Below are positions 1 to 9,324 of a stretch of DNA of 64,000 bases, one piece after another. The notes below the pieces were generated by a model. It was not told the DNA's origin. It did not search any database and saw only the letters and a list, made by a program, of their open reading frames with translations. The DNA comes from Rhizobium sp. Leaf453. GTDB taxonomy: Bacteria > Pseudomonadota > Alphaproteobacteria > Rhizobiales > Rhizobiaceae. A program made the position numbers and the translations under genes. The stretch's first letter is position 1; each line of letters opens with the position of its first letter. The stretch is taken from NCBI RefSeq assembly GCF_001425605.1, contig NZ_LMRG01000029.1, positions 186,001 through 250,000 on the forward strand, read 5' to 3'.

Positions 1-282
1 AGCCCGTGTCACGACCAATTCGTAACGACGGTTCAGGGAGATCAACGAGGCCATTCCGGAAAACAGCGCGACGAACGGTACGGTCTGCTGCAGGATCGTC
101 GGAATGCGGAACGTCGTCATCAGCAGCGCCCCGGTGATCGAATAGTGCGGCAATTGCGACATCCGGTTGGACAATTCGCTGAAGTCGATGATGAAAATCA
201 GCGAGAAGATGCCCGCGAGGAACCAGAAGGTGGTGATCGCGTAGCGCCTGAAGAAATAGCGTCCGAGTGTCGTGAACATCAT
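1..282 (-). CDS. lptG: LptG, LPS export permease (5' part only)
   Basis: This is the N-terminal 94 codons of the LptG inner-membrane permease of the LptBFG ABC transporter, which extracts LPS and passes it to the periplasmic Lpt bridge. The protein begins MMFTTLGRYFFRRY, then has a first membrane segment (about residues 14-34) and a second near residue 65, as in LptF/LptG proteins. The rest lies off the left edge. Its ATG overlaps the lptF stop as ATGA (4 bp), so the two are translationally coupled. That coupling and the family N-terminus make the call firm. Confidence 0.93.
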   Translation of the reverse strand, partial: MMFTTLGRYFFRRYAITTFWFLAGIFSLIFIIDFSELSNRMSQLPHYSITGALLMTTFRIPTILQQTVPFVALFSGMASLISLNRRYELVVTRA

Positions 283-1454
283 GGGGCCGGGTTTCCGTCT
301 GAGGCGGAGGCCGGCTTGGTCAGGCGCAGGCGAACGAGGATTTCGTTGACCTTCTGTTCCCAGGTGAGCGGAATTTCCAACCGCTTGTTGCCCATCAACT
401 GGCGGATGGAGAGATATCCGGTCAAAACCGGGATCAGGTACATGATCGGAATGAAGACGCGCGATTCCTCGGCGCTGTTGGCGGCGTAAAACGTCGTCCA
501 ACGGATGAAGAGACAGGTCAAAAGCGCCGTGATCATCGGATGCATGCGCGCCTCGCGGTGCGAGCGCGCATCGCTGCTGACGACAAGTGCGATCAGCGCG
601 AACAGCAGCGGGTAAACCCATTCGGTCAGCCTGCGGTGCAGTTCCGCCTCGAACGACATCGGATTGCGCTCGTATACGGGGTCTTTCGGATCCGGATTGA
701 ACAGGAAGGGCAGATCACGGTCCTTTGCGCGGATCGTGGCCTCGCCGGCAGCCTTGGTCATATCCGTCAGGTCGAAGGCGTAGCTGTCGAACTTGATGAT
801 CGAGACATTGCCGTCCGGCAGCTTGCGATGGACTTCGCCGTCCTTCATCACCAATGCCGTGCCATTCTCGTCCACGGCGCCTTCACGGGCATAATAGACG
901 AGTTCGTAAGCCGGATCCCGCGAATCGGCCACGAAGATTCCATGCAGTACGCCACCATTCCGACGCGATGCGACCTGCACATAGAGCCCGTCCGCGACCT
1001 TGCGGAACGTGTTTTCCTGCACGACCGAGGACAACAGATCGGCATGCGCGGTCGCGATCATCTTGCGCACCGCCATGCGGGAATAGGGCTCGACGAAATT
1101 GTCGACGGCAAAGGACGTGATGCTGAGCGCGATGCCGATATAGAGGACCGGGCGGATGATCGTCATGCGCGATGCGCCGGCAGCGTTCAGAACCGTCAGT
1201 TCCGAATCGGAATTCATCGCAGTCAGTGTCTGCGCAACGCCGATCACCAGCGCGAAGGGGAGAATGAGCGGAATGATCGACGGCAGGATGAGGGTTGCGA
1301 GCTTCAGAAAGGCGAAAATCGACTGGCCGCTATCCGTGACCAGATTGACGCTCGAGAGAGCCTGCGTCGTCCAGACGATGGCCATCAGCGGCAGAAGCGT
1401 GGCGAGGAATGCCCCCGATGCCCGCCTCAAAATATAGCGCTCGATGAGTTTCAT
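279..1454 (-). CDS. lptF: LptF, LPS export permease
   Basis: This 391-residue protein is the partner permease of LptG in the LptB2FG complex. It has three N-terminal membrane segments (roughly residues 10-30, 50-75 and 95-115), a periplasmic jellyroll-like domain in the middle (about 130-270) and three more membrane segments near the C-terminus. I chose the start at MKLIERYILRR because it gives the family N-terminus and follows an AGGA motif; an in-frame upstream extension of 51 codons looks non-coding. It is first in the lptF-lptG operon, divergent from pepA across a 323 bp gap. Confidence 0.94.
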   Translation of the reverse strand: MKLIERYILRRASGAFLATLLPLMAIVWTTQALSSVNLVTDSGQSIFAFLKLATLILPSIIPLILPFALVIGVAQTLTAMNSDSELTVLNAAGASRMTIIRPVLYIGIALSITSFAVDNFVEPYSRMAVRKMIATAHADLLSSVVQENTFRKVADGLYVQVASRRNGGVLHGIFVADSRDPAYELVYYAREGAVDENGTALVMKDGEVHRKLPDGNVSIIKFDSYAFDLTDMTKAAGEATIRAKDRDLPFLFNPDPKDPVYERNPMSFEAELHRRLTEWVYPLLFALIALVVSSDARSHREARMHPMITALLTCLFIRWTTFYAANSAEESRVFIPIMYLIPVLTGYLSIRQLMGNKRLEIPLTWEQKVNEILVRLRLTKPASASDGNPAP

Positions 1455-1777
1455 GCCTGGTCCTGGCTCGACTTCCTGTCCGGTGCCCAGCCCACAACGA
1501 TCCGCATGCATCCCGTCGGACGGCGTGTTCCTATCGCGCTGTATGAACCGGTTTGCAAGTTTTTCACGATAACCAAATTGTAAAAGGGCAGGACTAAAGC
1601 TCGGCAAAGAATGATAATTAACAGCATGTAAACATGTGGCTGCGTCTTGCCAAGGCCATCAAAACCAACAAGGGTGCGCAGACCTGTTTCCGGGCTTGCG
1701 GGGGATGGCGAATGTTTGCCACTGTAACCGCCATGTAACATATCGGCGCTTCGCCGAAGCCATTCTGGAGTCTCTTG
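1455..1777. other. lptF/pepA divergent intergenic region
   Basis: This 323 bp gap must carry the promoters for both lptF and pepA. I see short palindromes (AACCGGTT at 1546-1553; CATG-TAAA-CATG at 1625-1636) and an AT-rich patch near 1560-1630. There is no convincing gene or RNA. No promoter hexamer pair stands out enough to name. Confidence 0.5.
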
Positions 1778-3274
1778 ATGTCATTGAAGTTCGAAATCGG
1801 TTTCAGCAAATCAGCACGCCTGTCCGGCGGTCTGGCGATCCTGCTCAAGACTCTTGACGGAAAAGAGGCGGCCGGTGCGGCAGAAGCCGATCCGGAGGGC
1901 GTTATCGCCAAGGCGGCTCGGATCGCCAAGTTCAAGGGGAAGTCTCTCGGTGTGCTGGATATCGTTGCGCCATACGGCTCGGAGGCCGACCGCATCCTCG
2001 TTCTCGGGCTTGGCGACGGTGCGGCCATGTCTGCGCACGACTGGCTGAAGGCAGGCGGCGCGACCGCTTCGAAAATCCGCGGTGCCGAGAAAGTCACCGT
2101 GTTTCTCGATGCTCCCGGCGTCGATGTCTCCGGCAAGGCGGCCGCCGATTTTGCGCTGGGCATGGAAATGAATGCCTACAGCTTCGACACGTACAAGACG
2201 ACGAAGAAGGATGATGACGACCAGAAAGGGCCGCCGAAGCCGATCAAGGTGACGATCGTCACCGGGGCATCCGCGGACGCGAAAAAGGCCGCCGCGGATT
2301 CTCAGGCGATCGCAGAGGGCGTGTTCATCGCCCGCAACCTGGTCAACGAGCCTGCCAATGTTCTCGGCCCGGTCGAGTTCGCGGCCAAGGCCAAGGAACT
2401 GGAAAAGCTTGGTGTGGAAGTCGAAATCCTGACCGAGAAGGAAATGAAGAAGCTCGGCATGGGCGCGTTGCTTGGCGTAGCGCAAGGTTCGGTTCGTCCG
2501 CCGCGTCTTGCGGTCATGCAGTGGAAGGGCGGCAAGGCGAAGGATCGCCCGGTGGCGTTCATCGGCAAGGGCGTCGTATTCGATTCGGGGGGAATCTCGA
2601 TCAAGCCCGGCGCCGGTATGGAAGACATGAAGGGTGACATGGGCGGTGCCGCCGCTGTCACCGGCCTGATGCACGTCCTGGCAAGCCGCAAGGCAAAGGC
2701 GAATGTCGTTGGCATCATCGGGCTTGTGGAAAACATGCCCGACGGCAATGCCCAGCGCCCCGGCGATATCGTCACGTCGATGTCCGGACAAACCATCGAG
2801 ATCATCAACACCGACGCCGAAGGCCGTCTCGTTCTGTGCGACGCGCTCTGGTACTGCAACGACCGGTTCAAACCGCAGTTCATGATCAATCTGGCGACGC
2901 TGACCGGTGCCGTCATGGTGGCGCTCGGCAGCCATCATGCCGGGCTGTTCTCCAATGACGACCGTCTGGCCGCTGATCTGACCGTGGCCGGGTTGACGAC
3001 GCAGGAGCGTTTGTGGCGCCTGCCGCTCGGCAAGGAATATGACAAGATGATCGACAGCAAGTTCGCCGACATGAAGAACACCGGCGGCCGCTATGCCGGA
3101 TCGATCACGGCGGCGCAGTTTCTGAAGCGATTCGTCAAGGACACGCCTTGGGCGCATCTCGATATTGCCGGCACAGCGATGGGCTCGCCGACAGACGAAA
3201 TCAACCAGTCTTGGGCCTCCGGCTTTGGTGTTCGTTTGCTGGACGAACTCGTCCGCGCCAATTACGAGGATTGA
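1778..3274 (+). CDS. pepA: Leucyl aminopeptidase (M17 family)
   Basis: This is a cytosolic M17 leucine aminopeptidase of 498 residues, a normal length, which removes N-terminal residues from peptides using two metal ions. The C-terminal catalytic domain carries the metal and catalytic segments: [10 protein letters not shown] near residue 264 and the family signature NTDAEGRL near residue 344. The N-terminal macro-like domain is also present. The start ATG is preceded by CTGGAG at 7 bp spacing; a TTG one codon upstream is less likely. holC follows after 8 bp, the order usual in alphaproteobacteria. Confidence 0.96.
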   Translation: MSLKFEIGFSKSARLSGGLAILLKTLDGKEAAGAAEADPEGVIAKAARIAKFKGKSLGVLDIVAPYGSEADRILVLGLGDGAAMSAHDWLKAGGATASKIRGAEKVTVFLDAPGVDVSGKAAADFALGMEMNAYSFDTYKTTKKDDDDQKGPPKPIKVTIVTGASADAKKAAADSQAIAEGVFIARNLVNEPANVLGPVEFAAKAKELEKLGVEVEILTEKEMKKLGMGALLGVAQGSVRPPRLAVMQWKGGKAKDRPVAFIGKGVVFDSGGISIKPGAGMEDMKGDMGGAAAVTGLMHVLASRKAKANVVGIIGLVENMPDGNAQRPGDIVTSMSGQTIEIINTDAEGRLVLCDALWYCNDRFKPQFMINLATLTGAVMVALGSHHAGLFSNDDRLAADLTVAGLTTQERLWRLPLGKEYDKMIDSKFADMKNTGGRYAGSITAAQFLKRFVKDTPWAHLDIAGTAMGSPTDEINQSWASGFGVRLLDELVRANYED

Positions 3275-3282
3275 AGCGGCCT

Positions 3283-3732
3283 GTGACGGAAATCCTGTTC
3301 TATCACCTGACCGAATCCAAGCTGGAGGATGCCCTGCCGCCGCTACTCGACAAGAGTGTCGAACGCGGCTGGAAGGTCGTCGTCCAGACGGCGGATGACG
3401 AGCGCCGCGACATGCTCGACAATCACCTGTGGACCTATCGCGAAGACAGTTTCCTGCCGCACGGCACTGACGCGATGGATTTCGCCGAAGACCAGCCGAT
3501 CCTGCTGACTGCGGGCGAAAGCAACGGCAACAACGCGACGGTGCGCTTTCTCGTCGATGGTGCGGTGCCGCCGCCGGTCGCAAGCTACGAACGCGTGGTC
3601 TTCATGTTCGACGGCTACGACCAGACCCAGCTGGAAGCGGCGCGCACGCACTGGAAGGTGCTGAAGGGCGAGGGGCACACGCTGACCTACTGGCAGCAGA
3701 ACCAGGATGGCCGCTGGGTGAAGAAAGCTTGA
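3283..3732 (+). CDS. holC: DNA polymerase III chi subunit
   Basis: HolC is the chi subunit of the polymerase III clamp-loader assembly, which links the holoenzyme to SSB. The 149-residue protein begins VTEILFYHLTES, contains the typical W-K-V-V-V-Q and FLPHG segments, and ends near W-x-K-K-A. I chose the GTG start at 3283 since it gives the conserved TEILFYHLT N-terminus; a TTG at 3271 overlapping the pepA stop is an alternative. It sits 8 bp after pepA and probably shares its transcript. Confidence 0.92.
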   Translation: MTEILFYHLTESKLEDALPPLLDKSVERGWKVVVQTADDERRDMLDNHLWTYREDSFLPHGTDAMDFAEDQPILLTAGESNGNNATVRFLVDGAVPPPVASYERVVFMFDGYDQTQLEAARTHWKVLKGEGHTLTYWQQNQDGRWVKKA

Positions 3733-3737
3733 CCGCA

Positions 3738-4169
3738 ATGAAGCGCATGAATGAAGAGGATTGGCGGGCCATTCCCGGAGGCGCTGCACTGATTGCCCAC
3801 TTTGGGCACATCCCGATGTTTCACGATGGGGAAATTACACAGGTCGTCCTCAATCGCCTTTCGACCAGCACCATTTCGATTCACATTTGGGGCTTGGACG
3901 ATTTCGGACCTGCCAAGCACGCGGTCGTTACTCTTCAGATCAACGATATTCTCGATCTCCAGCTCGAAAACTTCAGTCCGCAAAACGTCATCGGTGATCT
4001 GATCATTCGCGCGCTGCCGCAGCGCGAGGATCGCCGCGCCAACTATTCTCGCGATCCCAAGGATGGTGATGTCGAGATAGAGTTGATACCGATCTTTGGA
4101 TTGAACGGCTCAATACGCGCAGGTTCGGTGTCGTTGGCGTTCGTTCCCGGCATGCCGCAGGACGCTTGA
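3738..4169 (+). CDS. Imm50-like small protein
   Basis: This is a 143-residue cytosolic protein with no signal peptide or membrane segment. Its N-terminal pattern (W-x-x-I-P-G-G, then FGHIPMFHDGEI, then a beta-rich stretch) resembles the Immunity protein 50 family, whose members neutralise polymorphic toxins. No toxin gene lies beside it, and it follows holC by 5 bp, so the function is open. A TTG at 3729 overlapping the holC stop could be used instead of the ATG at 3738. Family assignment is by pattern only. Confidence 0.5.
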   Translation: MKRMNEEDWRAIPGGAALIAHFGHIPMFHDGEITQVVLNRLSTSTISIHIWGLDDFGPAKHAVVTLQINDILDLQLENFSPQNVIGDLIIRALPQREDRRANYSRDPKDGDVEIELIPIFGLNGSIRAGSVSLAFVPGMPQDA

Positions 4170-4205
4170 CCTCAAGGGAGGCAGCCGGGGTAGCAAGACC
4201 AGAAT

Positions 4206-5225
4206 TTACTGCACTGGCTTCGGCTCTGGAAACGTCCACGACCCATCAAGAATTTCTGCCCGTGGGCGATAGAGCCTGACAGTGTAGTTCCAGCCGGCCG
4301 GCGTCGGAAGGCAATTGGCGATTTTGCCGTCGCAGCCGCCAAACTGGATGGTGGTCGAACCGTCGTCATTCTTTTTTGCGGTAATGTCGTTCAGCGAATA
4401 GGCGTCGTAAGCGTTCTTCTCGTAATAGCCCTTCGCGTCATAGAGGCTGATCGACCAGAAGCCATCAACGGGCACATCCTTGACTGTGAGCTTGTAGATC
4501 GTTTTTGCGTCGTTCTTTTCCGGCGTCACGTTGAGATAGGTTGCGTCCTTGTCAGGATTGCCGCCCCATCCGGCGGCGCTGCCGACCAAATGCCGCACCG
4601 GATCGACCTCCTGTTTGGAGCCAAAGGCCTTGTTGAAATTCGGCATGGTGGCGGCAAGCACGAGCAAGGCGTCACGGACGGTTTTCTGGCTCGCCTGATC
4701 CCATTCCGGTATCGAAAATTCACCTTTGCTGGCCTGCTCGATCCGCATCGCATCCTGCAGAGCGTGCACCTTTTTGACATCGGCTGGATCGACAGGATTG
4801 ACGAAGGTGCGAATGCCGATGACCGCGTATCGCGTCTCCACCTGTTCCTTGGTGACGGTGTAAGTTCCGCCGCCATAGGAGACGTTGGCGATGTAATGAT
4901 CCTCGTTGATGACCATCAGGGACAGGAAACGATCTCCCGCATCCGGCATGGTCACCGTCACCGGCCCTGCATCAAGATCGACGACGGCCGATGAATACAA
5001 CGTATCACGATTGAGGCGGATGACGGTCTGCTTGTCGATATCCGCCGGCTCGCGGCGATGGATGAATGTGCCCAGCGCGCCGTCCTTCACCATGTTGCCG
5101 AAATAGAGATCGCTTTCCGCGCGGATGAAATTGTCGACCGTGACCTTTTCAGCAGCCAGTGCGGGGCAGGCCGTCATGACGGCCAATGAGAGAACGCAGG
5201 CGGACTTCAGGCTCGTTTTCGTCAT
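4206..5225 (-). CDS. Secreted DUF1254/DUF1214 protein
   Basis: This 339-residue protein starts MTKTSLKSACVLSLAVM with a signal peptide cleaved after PALAA. An N-terminal DUF1254-like region (with D-T-L-Y-S-S) is followed by a C-terminal DUF1214 region (VDGFWSISLYD, then W-N-Y-T-V-R-L-Y-R-P at the end). Function of this family is unknown; members are periplasmic or surface proteins. An AGGA motif 8 bp upstream supports the start. The gene lies 14 bp downstream of a broken relative on the same strand, so the two probably once formed an operon. It is shorter than typical two-domain members. Confidence 0.8.
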   Translation of the reverse strand: MTKTSLKSACVLSLAVMTACPALAAEKVTVDNFIRAESDLYFGNMVKDGALGTFIHRREPADIDKQTVIRLNRDTLYSSAVVDLDAGPVTVTMPDAGDRFLSLMVINEDHYIANVSYGGGTYTVTKEQVETRYAVIGIRTFVNPVDPADVKKVHALQDAMRIEQASKGEFSIPEWDQASQKTVRDALLVLAATMPNFNKAFGSKQEVDPVRHLVGSAAGWGGNPDKDATYLNVTPEKNDAKTIYKLTVKDVPVDGFWSISLYDAKGYYEKNAYDAYSLNDITAKKNDDGSTTIQFGGCDGKIANCLPTPAGWNYTVRLYRPRAEILDGSWTFPEPKPVQ

Positions 5226-5239
5226 GATTTCAATCCTGT

Positions 5240-6654
5240 TCAGCTGGAATGATTGAGAGCCGGCGCTTTCCATCGGCCGTCCAGCGCGTCCGCTTTCGGC
5301 CAGTAAAGCCGCATGGCCATGAAGAATGGTCCGGGTGGGGCCGGCAGCCAGTTGGCCTCCTTGTCGGCCCCGGCGTTTCATGCTGGATATGCAGTGTTAT
5401 GCCGCCATCACTGTCCTTGATCAGGTTCGGCAGCATGGCGGAGTTGATCAGGTAGCGGTTGAGGGCATTGGCCGACAGCAGGCTCGATGGCAGCTCATAG
5501 AGTGTCAGCGACCAGAAGGCGTTGACGGGCGGCAGTTCGCCGGGGGCAAAACGAAGCGTATAGCGATTCCCGCCACTCAACGGTTGTCCGGCTGCATCAA
5601 TAAATAGGCCGGATACAGCGCCTCGTCCTTGGAATTGCCGTAGATCCCGAGAACAGCACCCGACATGCGGGTCAGATAGTTGTTCTTCAGAGCCTCGCGG
5701 GTTCCGAAGGAATCGGCGCTTGACGCCTTGCCGGTATCGACGAAGTCCTTCTTGTGCTGTTGGAATGCCGCCCAGGCATCGGCGATGCCATCGCTGACCG
5801 CTTGCTGCAATTCGGGTGACAGAGCTGCTGCGTCAAAGCTCTTGTCGTCACCGATTCCAAGTTTGGCGAAGCGCGCCCTCAGATCGGTCTCGGAAGGGTG
5901 TGTCGGGCAGAACTGGAGAATGAAGCTCAGTTGCTCGAAGAAACGCGGCGAGGTCTTTTCCTCGGCGGCGGTCAGCGGCTTGAAAAATTCGACCGTCGGT
6001 GCTGGAGTGGGGGCGGAAATCTTCAAGAACGCAGACAATGGCTCGACCTTATATCCGGCCTGCACCGCCTTCACCTTGTCGATGTCATCCGGCCCGAACA
6101 GTTAGGTCCGGTAGAGGACGAAGGCGAATTCGGTCTCGCAGGTTATGACCGAGGTAATACCCTCAGGCTTCTTGCCCTTCCAGCCCGGTCCGGCCAGCAG
6201 GTAATGGCCTTCGCCGTTGCCCGTCGCCCGACTGCCGACATAGGCGAAGTTGAAAGTGTAGAGATCGATGAACTGCAGGGAATAGTACCGGCCGTTTTCC
6301 ACCTTCGGCACGGTGAAGACCAGCGGCTCGGCTCTCAGATCGGCGCCGACATAGGAATAGGGCGTATCCGAGTTCGGCGTCTGGATCGCCTTGTCGTCGG
6401 GCGTGTAGACGCGGGCATTGTTGACCAGCGTGTTCCAGTCCGCCTTGAATTCCGGCCCGCCCTTGTCGGCGAAATAGGTACTGCACCCGGTAATTGTCGA
6501 CGAGCGGAAAGCCGTAGATCGTCGCTTCCTTGGCGACTGCCCGCGCTTCCACAGGATCGAGATCAACGGCCAGAGCCCGCTTCGATGTCAGGAGTGATGG
6601 CAATACAAACGTGCCGAGCGCCATCGAACCCAGGAAGTGCCTTCTCGAAAGCAT
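5240..6654 (-). pseudogene. Broken DUF1254/DUF1214 gene
   Basis: The reading frame starts with a good ribosome site and a Tat-like leader (MLSRRHFLGSMALG) and can be followed across the whole DUF1254-DUF1214 length, but only by changing frame three times and reading through a stop. Frame is lost near 6480 after DNYRVQY, resuming as YFADKGG. TAA replaces an expected Gln codon at 6102-6104 (EFAFVLYRT then LFGPDDIDK). Frame is lost again near 5603 (before IDAAGQPLSGG) and near 5370 (after HETPG, resuming ADKEANWLP). The residual protein matches its family well between lesions, so decay looks recent. Four independent lesions argue against a sequencing slip. Confidence 0.88.
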
Positions 6655-6824
6655 GCCAATCTCCCTTGAAGCAGAAGCCATGGGGAGAAAAGAACATCCA
6701 TCATCAGGATATTGCAACTGTAAATCTGAAGAATATCAAATCGAAACAATCAGCAGGCGCATGTCGATGCGTTTTTTGCTTCGCGTTGAAAGGCGGACGC
6801 CAGCATGCGGTCACGGTGAACTTC

Positions 6825-6863
6825 CCGGGAAAAAGCAGGCGTAAGCACTCTGCTCTTTCCCGG
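6825..6863 (-). terminator. Hairpin, outer duplicated copy
   Basis: Arms 6825-6837 and 6851-6863 form a 12-of-13 bp stem with a 13-nt loop. The one mismatch, compared with the inner copy, breaks an otherwise perfect stem. No U-tract follows. Confidence 0.5.
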
Positions 6864-6870
6864 ATATGTC

Positions 6871-6998
6871 TCAGTCGTGGAACGCATCCACGAACTTGCG
6901 GCGGCCGAGCATGAAGGCGTCGGCGACATGGCGCAGCGGAGCGAGATCGACGTCGGAGGTCTTCGCCTTGATGATCTCGGCGAAGCGGGCGTAGAGCG
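6871..6998 (-). pseudogene. Duplicated 3' fragment of gal-like gene
   Basis: This is an orphan copy of the last 42 codons (LYARFAEIIK...VDAFHD) of the neighbouring oxidoreductase, including its stop codon. It has no start codon or ribosome site of its own and cannot form a domain. It lies between the two hairpins generated by the duplication, so it may be transcribed by read-through. Confidence 0.85.
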
Positions 6999-6999
6999 C

Positions 7000-7038
7000 C
7001 CGGGAAAGAGCAGGCGTAAGCACTCTGCTCTTTCCCGG
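7000..7038 (-). terminator. Hairpin after gal-like gene
   Basis: Arms CCGGGAAAGAGCA (7000-7012) and TGCTCTTTCCCGG (7026-7038) are perfectly complementary with a 13-nt loop, 7 bp beyond the stop codon of the oxidoreductase gene. A U-tract is missing, so it may act as an mRNA 3' stabiliser instead of an intrinsic terminator. Confidence 0.6.
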
Positions 7039-7045
7039 ATATGTC

Positions 7046-7972
7046 TCAGTCGTGGAAGGCATCCACGAACTTGCGGCGGCCGAGCATGAAGGCGTCGGCG
7101 ACGTGGCGCAGCGGAGCGAGATCGACGTCGGAGGTCTTCGCCTTGATGATCTCGGCGAAGCGGGCGTAGAGCGCCGGATATTCCTGTTCCGGCTCGTCAT
7201 GAACCAGCTTGCCGTCGATCGACAGCTTGGCGCCGCCTTCGGCCAGAACCATCAGGCCAGCCTCGGTTTCAGCCACAATATCCCAGCTCTGGTGGCCCGT
7301 CTGGCGCCAGTCGAATTCGGCCGAGACCGGCAGCTTGTTGGCATCGGTGAAATTGATCGAGGCAGCGATCGGCGCGTCGCGGTTTTCCGGGAATTCCAGG
7401 GTTGCCGAGGTGATGAAGACCGGGTTCGGCAGGATATGGGTGACGATCGACAGGGCGTTGATGCCGGGATCGAACACACCGAGACCGCCGGCGGCCCAGA
7501 TCCAGTCCTGGTTCGGGTGCCAGTGACGCACGTCTTCCTTCCAGATCACCTTGACATCGTTGATCTTGGCGGACGCGAGGAATGCCTTTGCGGCTTCGAC
7601 GCCCGGCGCATAGCGGGAATGCCAGCTGGCAAACAGCGAAAGGCCCCTGGAATCGGCCAGCGACTGCAGATCGGCGACTTCGCTGAGCGTCGCGCCCGGC
7701 GGCTTTTCGAGGAACACATGCTTTCCGGCTTCCAGCGCCGTGCGCGCGGCGGCATAGCGGAACTGCGGCGGCATGCAGAGCGAAACGGCATCGATCGCCG
7801 GAACTGCTGCCAGCATTTCCTCGATCGACTTGAAATTGTCGATGCCATCGACCACGCCATGGCGGCTGGCGGCGGCGATCAGCTTGTAGTCCGCATTCTT
7901 GGCGATGGAGGGAAGATGCTGGTCGCGGACGATCTTGCCGACGCCGACGATCGAGATATTGATGGGGCTCAT
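7046..7972 (-). CDS. Gfo/Idh/MocA oxidoreductase, D-galactose 1-dehydrogenase-like
   Basis: This 308-residue NAD(P)-dependent oxidoreductase has an N-terminal Rossmann fold (INISIVGVGKIVRDQHLPS) and the family EKPP motif near residue 95 (HVFLEKPPGAT). The central HWHPNQDWIWAAGGLGVFDPG segment matches the galactose dehydrogenase branch, which oxidises D-galactose to galactonolactone in rhizobia. The start at MSPINISIVG follows GAGCGAAC; an upstream in-frame extension of 34 codons is not supported. No transporter or lactonase gene lies beside it, so the substrate is inferred. Its 3' end is duplicated downstream. Confidence 0.82.
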   Translation of the reverse strand: MSPINISIVGVGKIVRDQHLPSIAKNADYKLIAAASRHGVVDGIDNFKSIEEMLAAVPAIDAVSLCMPPQFRYAAARTALEAGKHVFLEKPPGATLSEVADLQSLADSRGLSLFASWHSRYAPGVEAAKAFLASAKINDVKVIWKEDVRHWHPNQDWIWAAGGLGVFDPGINALSIVTHILPNPVFITSATLEFPENRDAPIAASINFTDANKLPVSAEFDWRQTGHQSWDIVAETEAGLMVLAEGGAKLSIDGKLVHDEPEQEYPALYARFAEIIKAKTSDVDLAPLRHVADAFMLGRRKFVDAFHD

Positions 7973-8148
7973 GGGTGTTCGCTCGATTTGTATGACTTTA
8001 TGGTGGGCTTTGTAGCAGAAAGCGATAGACGGGCAAGCCGCTTGCGATGGTGTCCGGATTGGGTGTGTGCACAATCGTCACGGTCGACGGTGGACAATAG
8101 CCAAGTCGCGCTATTTGGATAGTCTCGATTTTCAAAACCGGAGTCTTC

Positions 8149-8991
8149 ATGCCCCCCATCATTCGAAAAGCCACCCGCGCCGATCTCGACATCATGATCG
8201 AATGGGCCGCAAGTGAAGGCTGGAATCCCGGGTTCGACGATGCACAGGCGTTCTGGCTGGCCGACCCGGAGGGATACTGGATCGCGGAAGAAGGTGACCG
8301 TATCGCAGCGGCCCTGTCGCTGGTCCGGTACGGGGACACTTATGGTTTTCTCGGCTTCTATATGGCGCATCCGGATTTTCGCGGGCAGGGCATCGGACAC
8401 ACGCTTTGGCAGGCAGCCGTCGCCGATGCCGGGTCGCGGACGATCGGGCTCGATGGCGTCGTTTCCCAGCAGGACAATTATCGAAAGTCCGGTTTCGTCT
8501 ATGCGCATGCGAACTTCCGCTATGGCGGGGTCGTCCAGTGCGCCGAACCGCCCGGAACCGAGCTGACATCGGTTTCCCCTGTCCATATCCCGATGCTCGT
8601 CGACTACGATGAAAGGTTCAATCCGGCACGCCGGGAGGACTTTCTGCGCGAATGGCTGAGGCCGCTGGAGACACGCCAGAGCATTGCGCTGATCCGCAAT
8701 GCCGCGATCGCCGGTTACGGCACCATCCGTGCCTGCCGGGATGGCTACAAGATCGGCCCGCTGTTTGCCGACACCGAAACCGCCGCCGATCTGATCTTCC
8801 GCAAACTGGTCGCAAATATCGGGGGCGGGCAGGTTTTCCTCGATATTCCCGAACCGAACGCGGCGGCAAGGGCGCTGTGCGACCGGTATAATCTGAAGCC
8901 TGTGTTCGAGACGGCACGCATGTATCGCGGCACAGCACCTGACCTGCCGCTTTCCAATATCTACGGGATCACGACATTCGAGCTGGGATAG
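8149..8991 (+). CDS. GNAT acetyltransferase (YitH/HolE type)
   Basis: This 280-residue protein has an N-terminal GNAT fold (residues 1-130) with the acetyl-CoA binding loop HPDFRGQGIG near residue 80, followed by a second domain of the Acetyltransf_18 type (residues 140-280) seen in YitH/HolE proteins. It would move an acetyl group from acetyl-CoA to an unknown amine. The ATG follows GGAG at 5 bp spacing. It is transcribed away from the gal-like gene, with 176 bp between them. Confidence 0.82.
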   Translation: MPPIIRKATRADLDIMIEWAASEGWNPGFDDAQAFWLADPEGYWIAEEGDRIAAALSLVRYGDTYGFLGFYMAHPDFRGQGIGHTLWQAAVADAGSRTIGLDGVVSQQDNYRKSGFVYAHANFRYGGVVQCAEPPGTELTSVSPVHIPMLVDYDERFNPARREDFLREWLRPLETRQSIALIRNAAIAGYGTIRACRDGYKIGPLFADTETAADLIFRKLVANIGGGQVFLDIPEPNAAARALCDRYNLKPVFETARMYRGTAPDLPLSNIYGITTFELG

Positions 8992-9002
8992 GGCGAGGAA
9001 TG

Positions 9003-9221
9003 TCAGATCCAGCGGAGAAGATCGTGATGACTGCCGATGATCACGATGCTGGCGAAGACGCTGATCACCAGGGCGATGACGAGCCCCCAGAACAGCCTGC
9101 TGGATGACGCGGATTCTTCCACGAAGACGGGCTCTTTCAAACGCAAGGCATTCATCGAGTGCCTTGGGTTTCCCCATTTCACGCGCCGGAAGCGGAATAC
9201 GTTGTCTGTTTCGTGTGTCAT
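9003..9221 (-). CDS. Small single-span membrane protein
   Basis: This 72-residue protein has a basic, soluble N-terminal half (RFRRVKWGNPRH) and one membrane segment (about residues 44-64, LFWGLVIALVISVF), predicted with the C-terminus outside. I do not recognise a family. The ribosome site is weak and it ends 11 bp from the convergent GNAT gene. Coding-like composition and the clean membrane span support it moderately. Confidence 0.5.
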   Translation of the reverse strand: MTHETDNVFRFRRVKWGNPRHSMNALRLKEPVFVEESASSSRLFWGLVIALVISVFASIVIIGSHHDLLRWI

Positions 9222-9324
9222 GGGCGAAAAGTTAAAACGTCCATTTGAACAGCACGTTAAAGGATTTCTTAAAATTTTAGCGATCGCTTGTGGATGGCGC
9301 GAAATTGGGCGGAGGCCGCTTTTG

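Larger units (their letters stand above)
6824..7173. repeat. Tandem 175 bp duplication of gal 3' end
   Basis: Two copies, 6824-6998 and 6999-7173, lie head to tail and differ at only 3 of 175 positions. Each contains the last 42 codons of the oxidoreductase gene, its stop, and the following hairpin. Both differences inside the coding part are synonymous; the third is in the hairpin arm of the outer copy. Confidence 0.95.

Noticed and set aside
1811-3583. 590-codon frame antisense to pepA and holC
   Set aside because: Both sense genes are clear and complete; low-complexity Arg/His-rich translation is typical of an antisense shadow.
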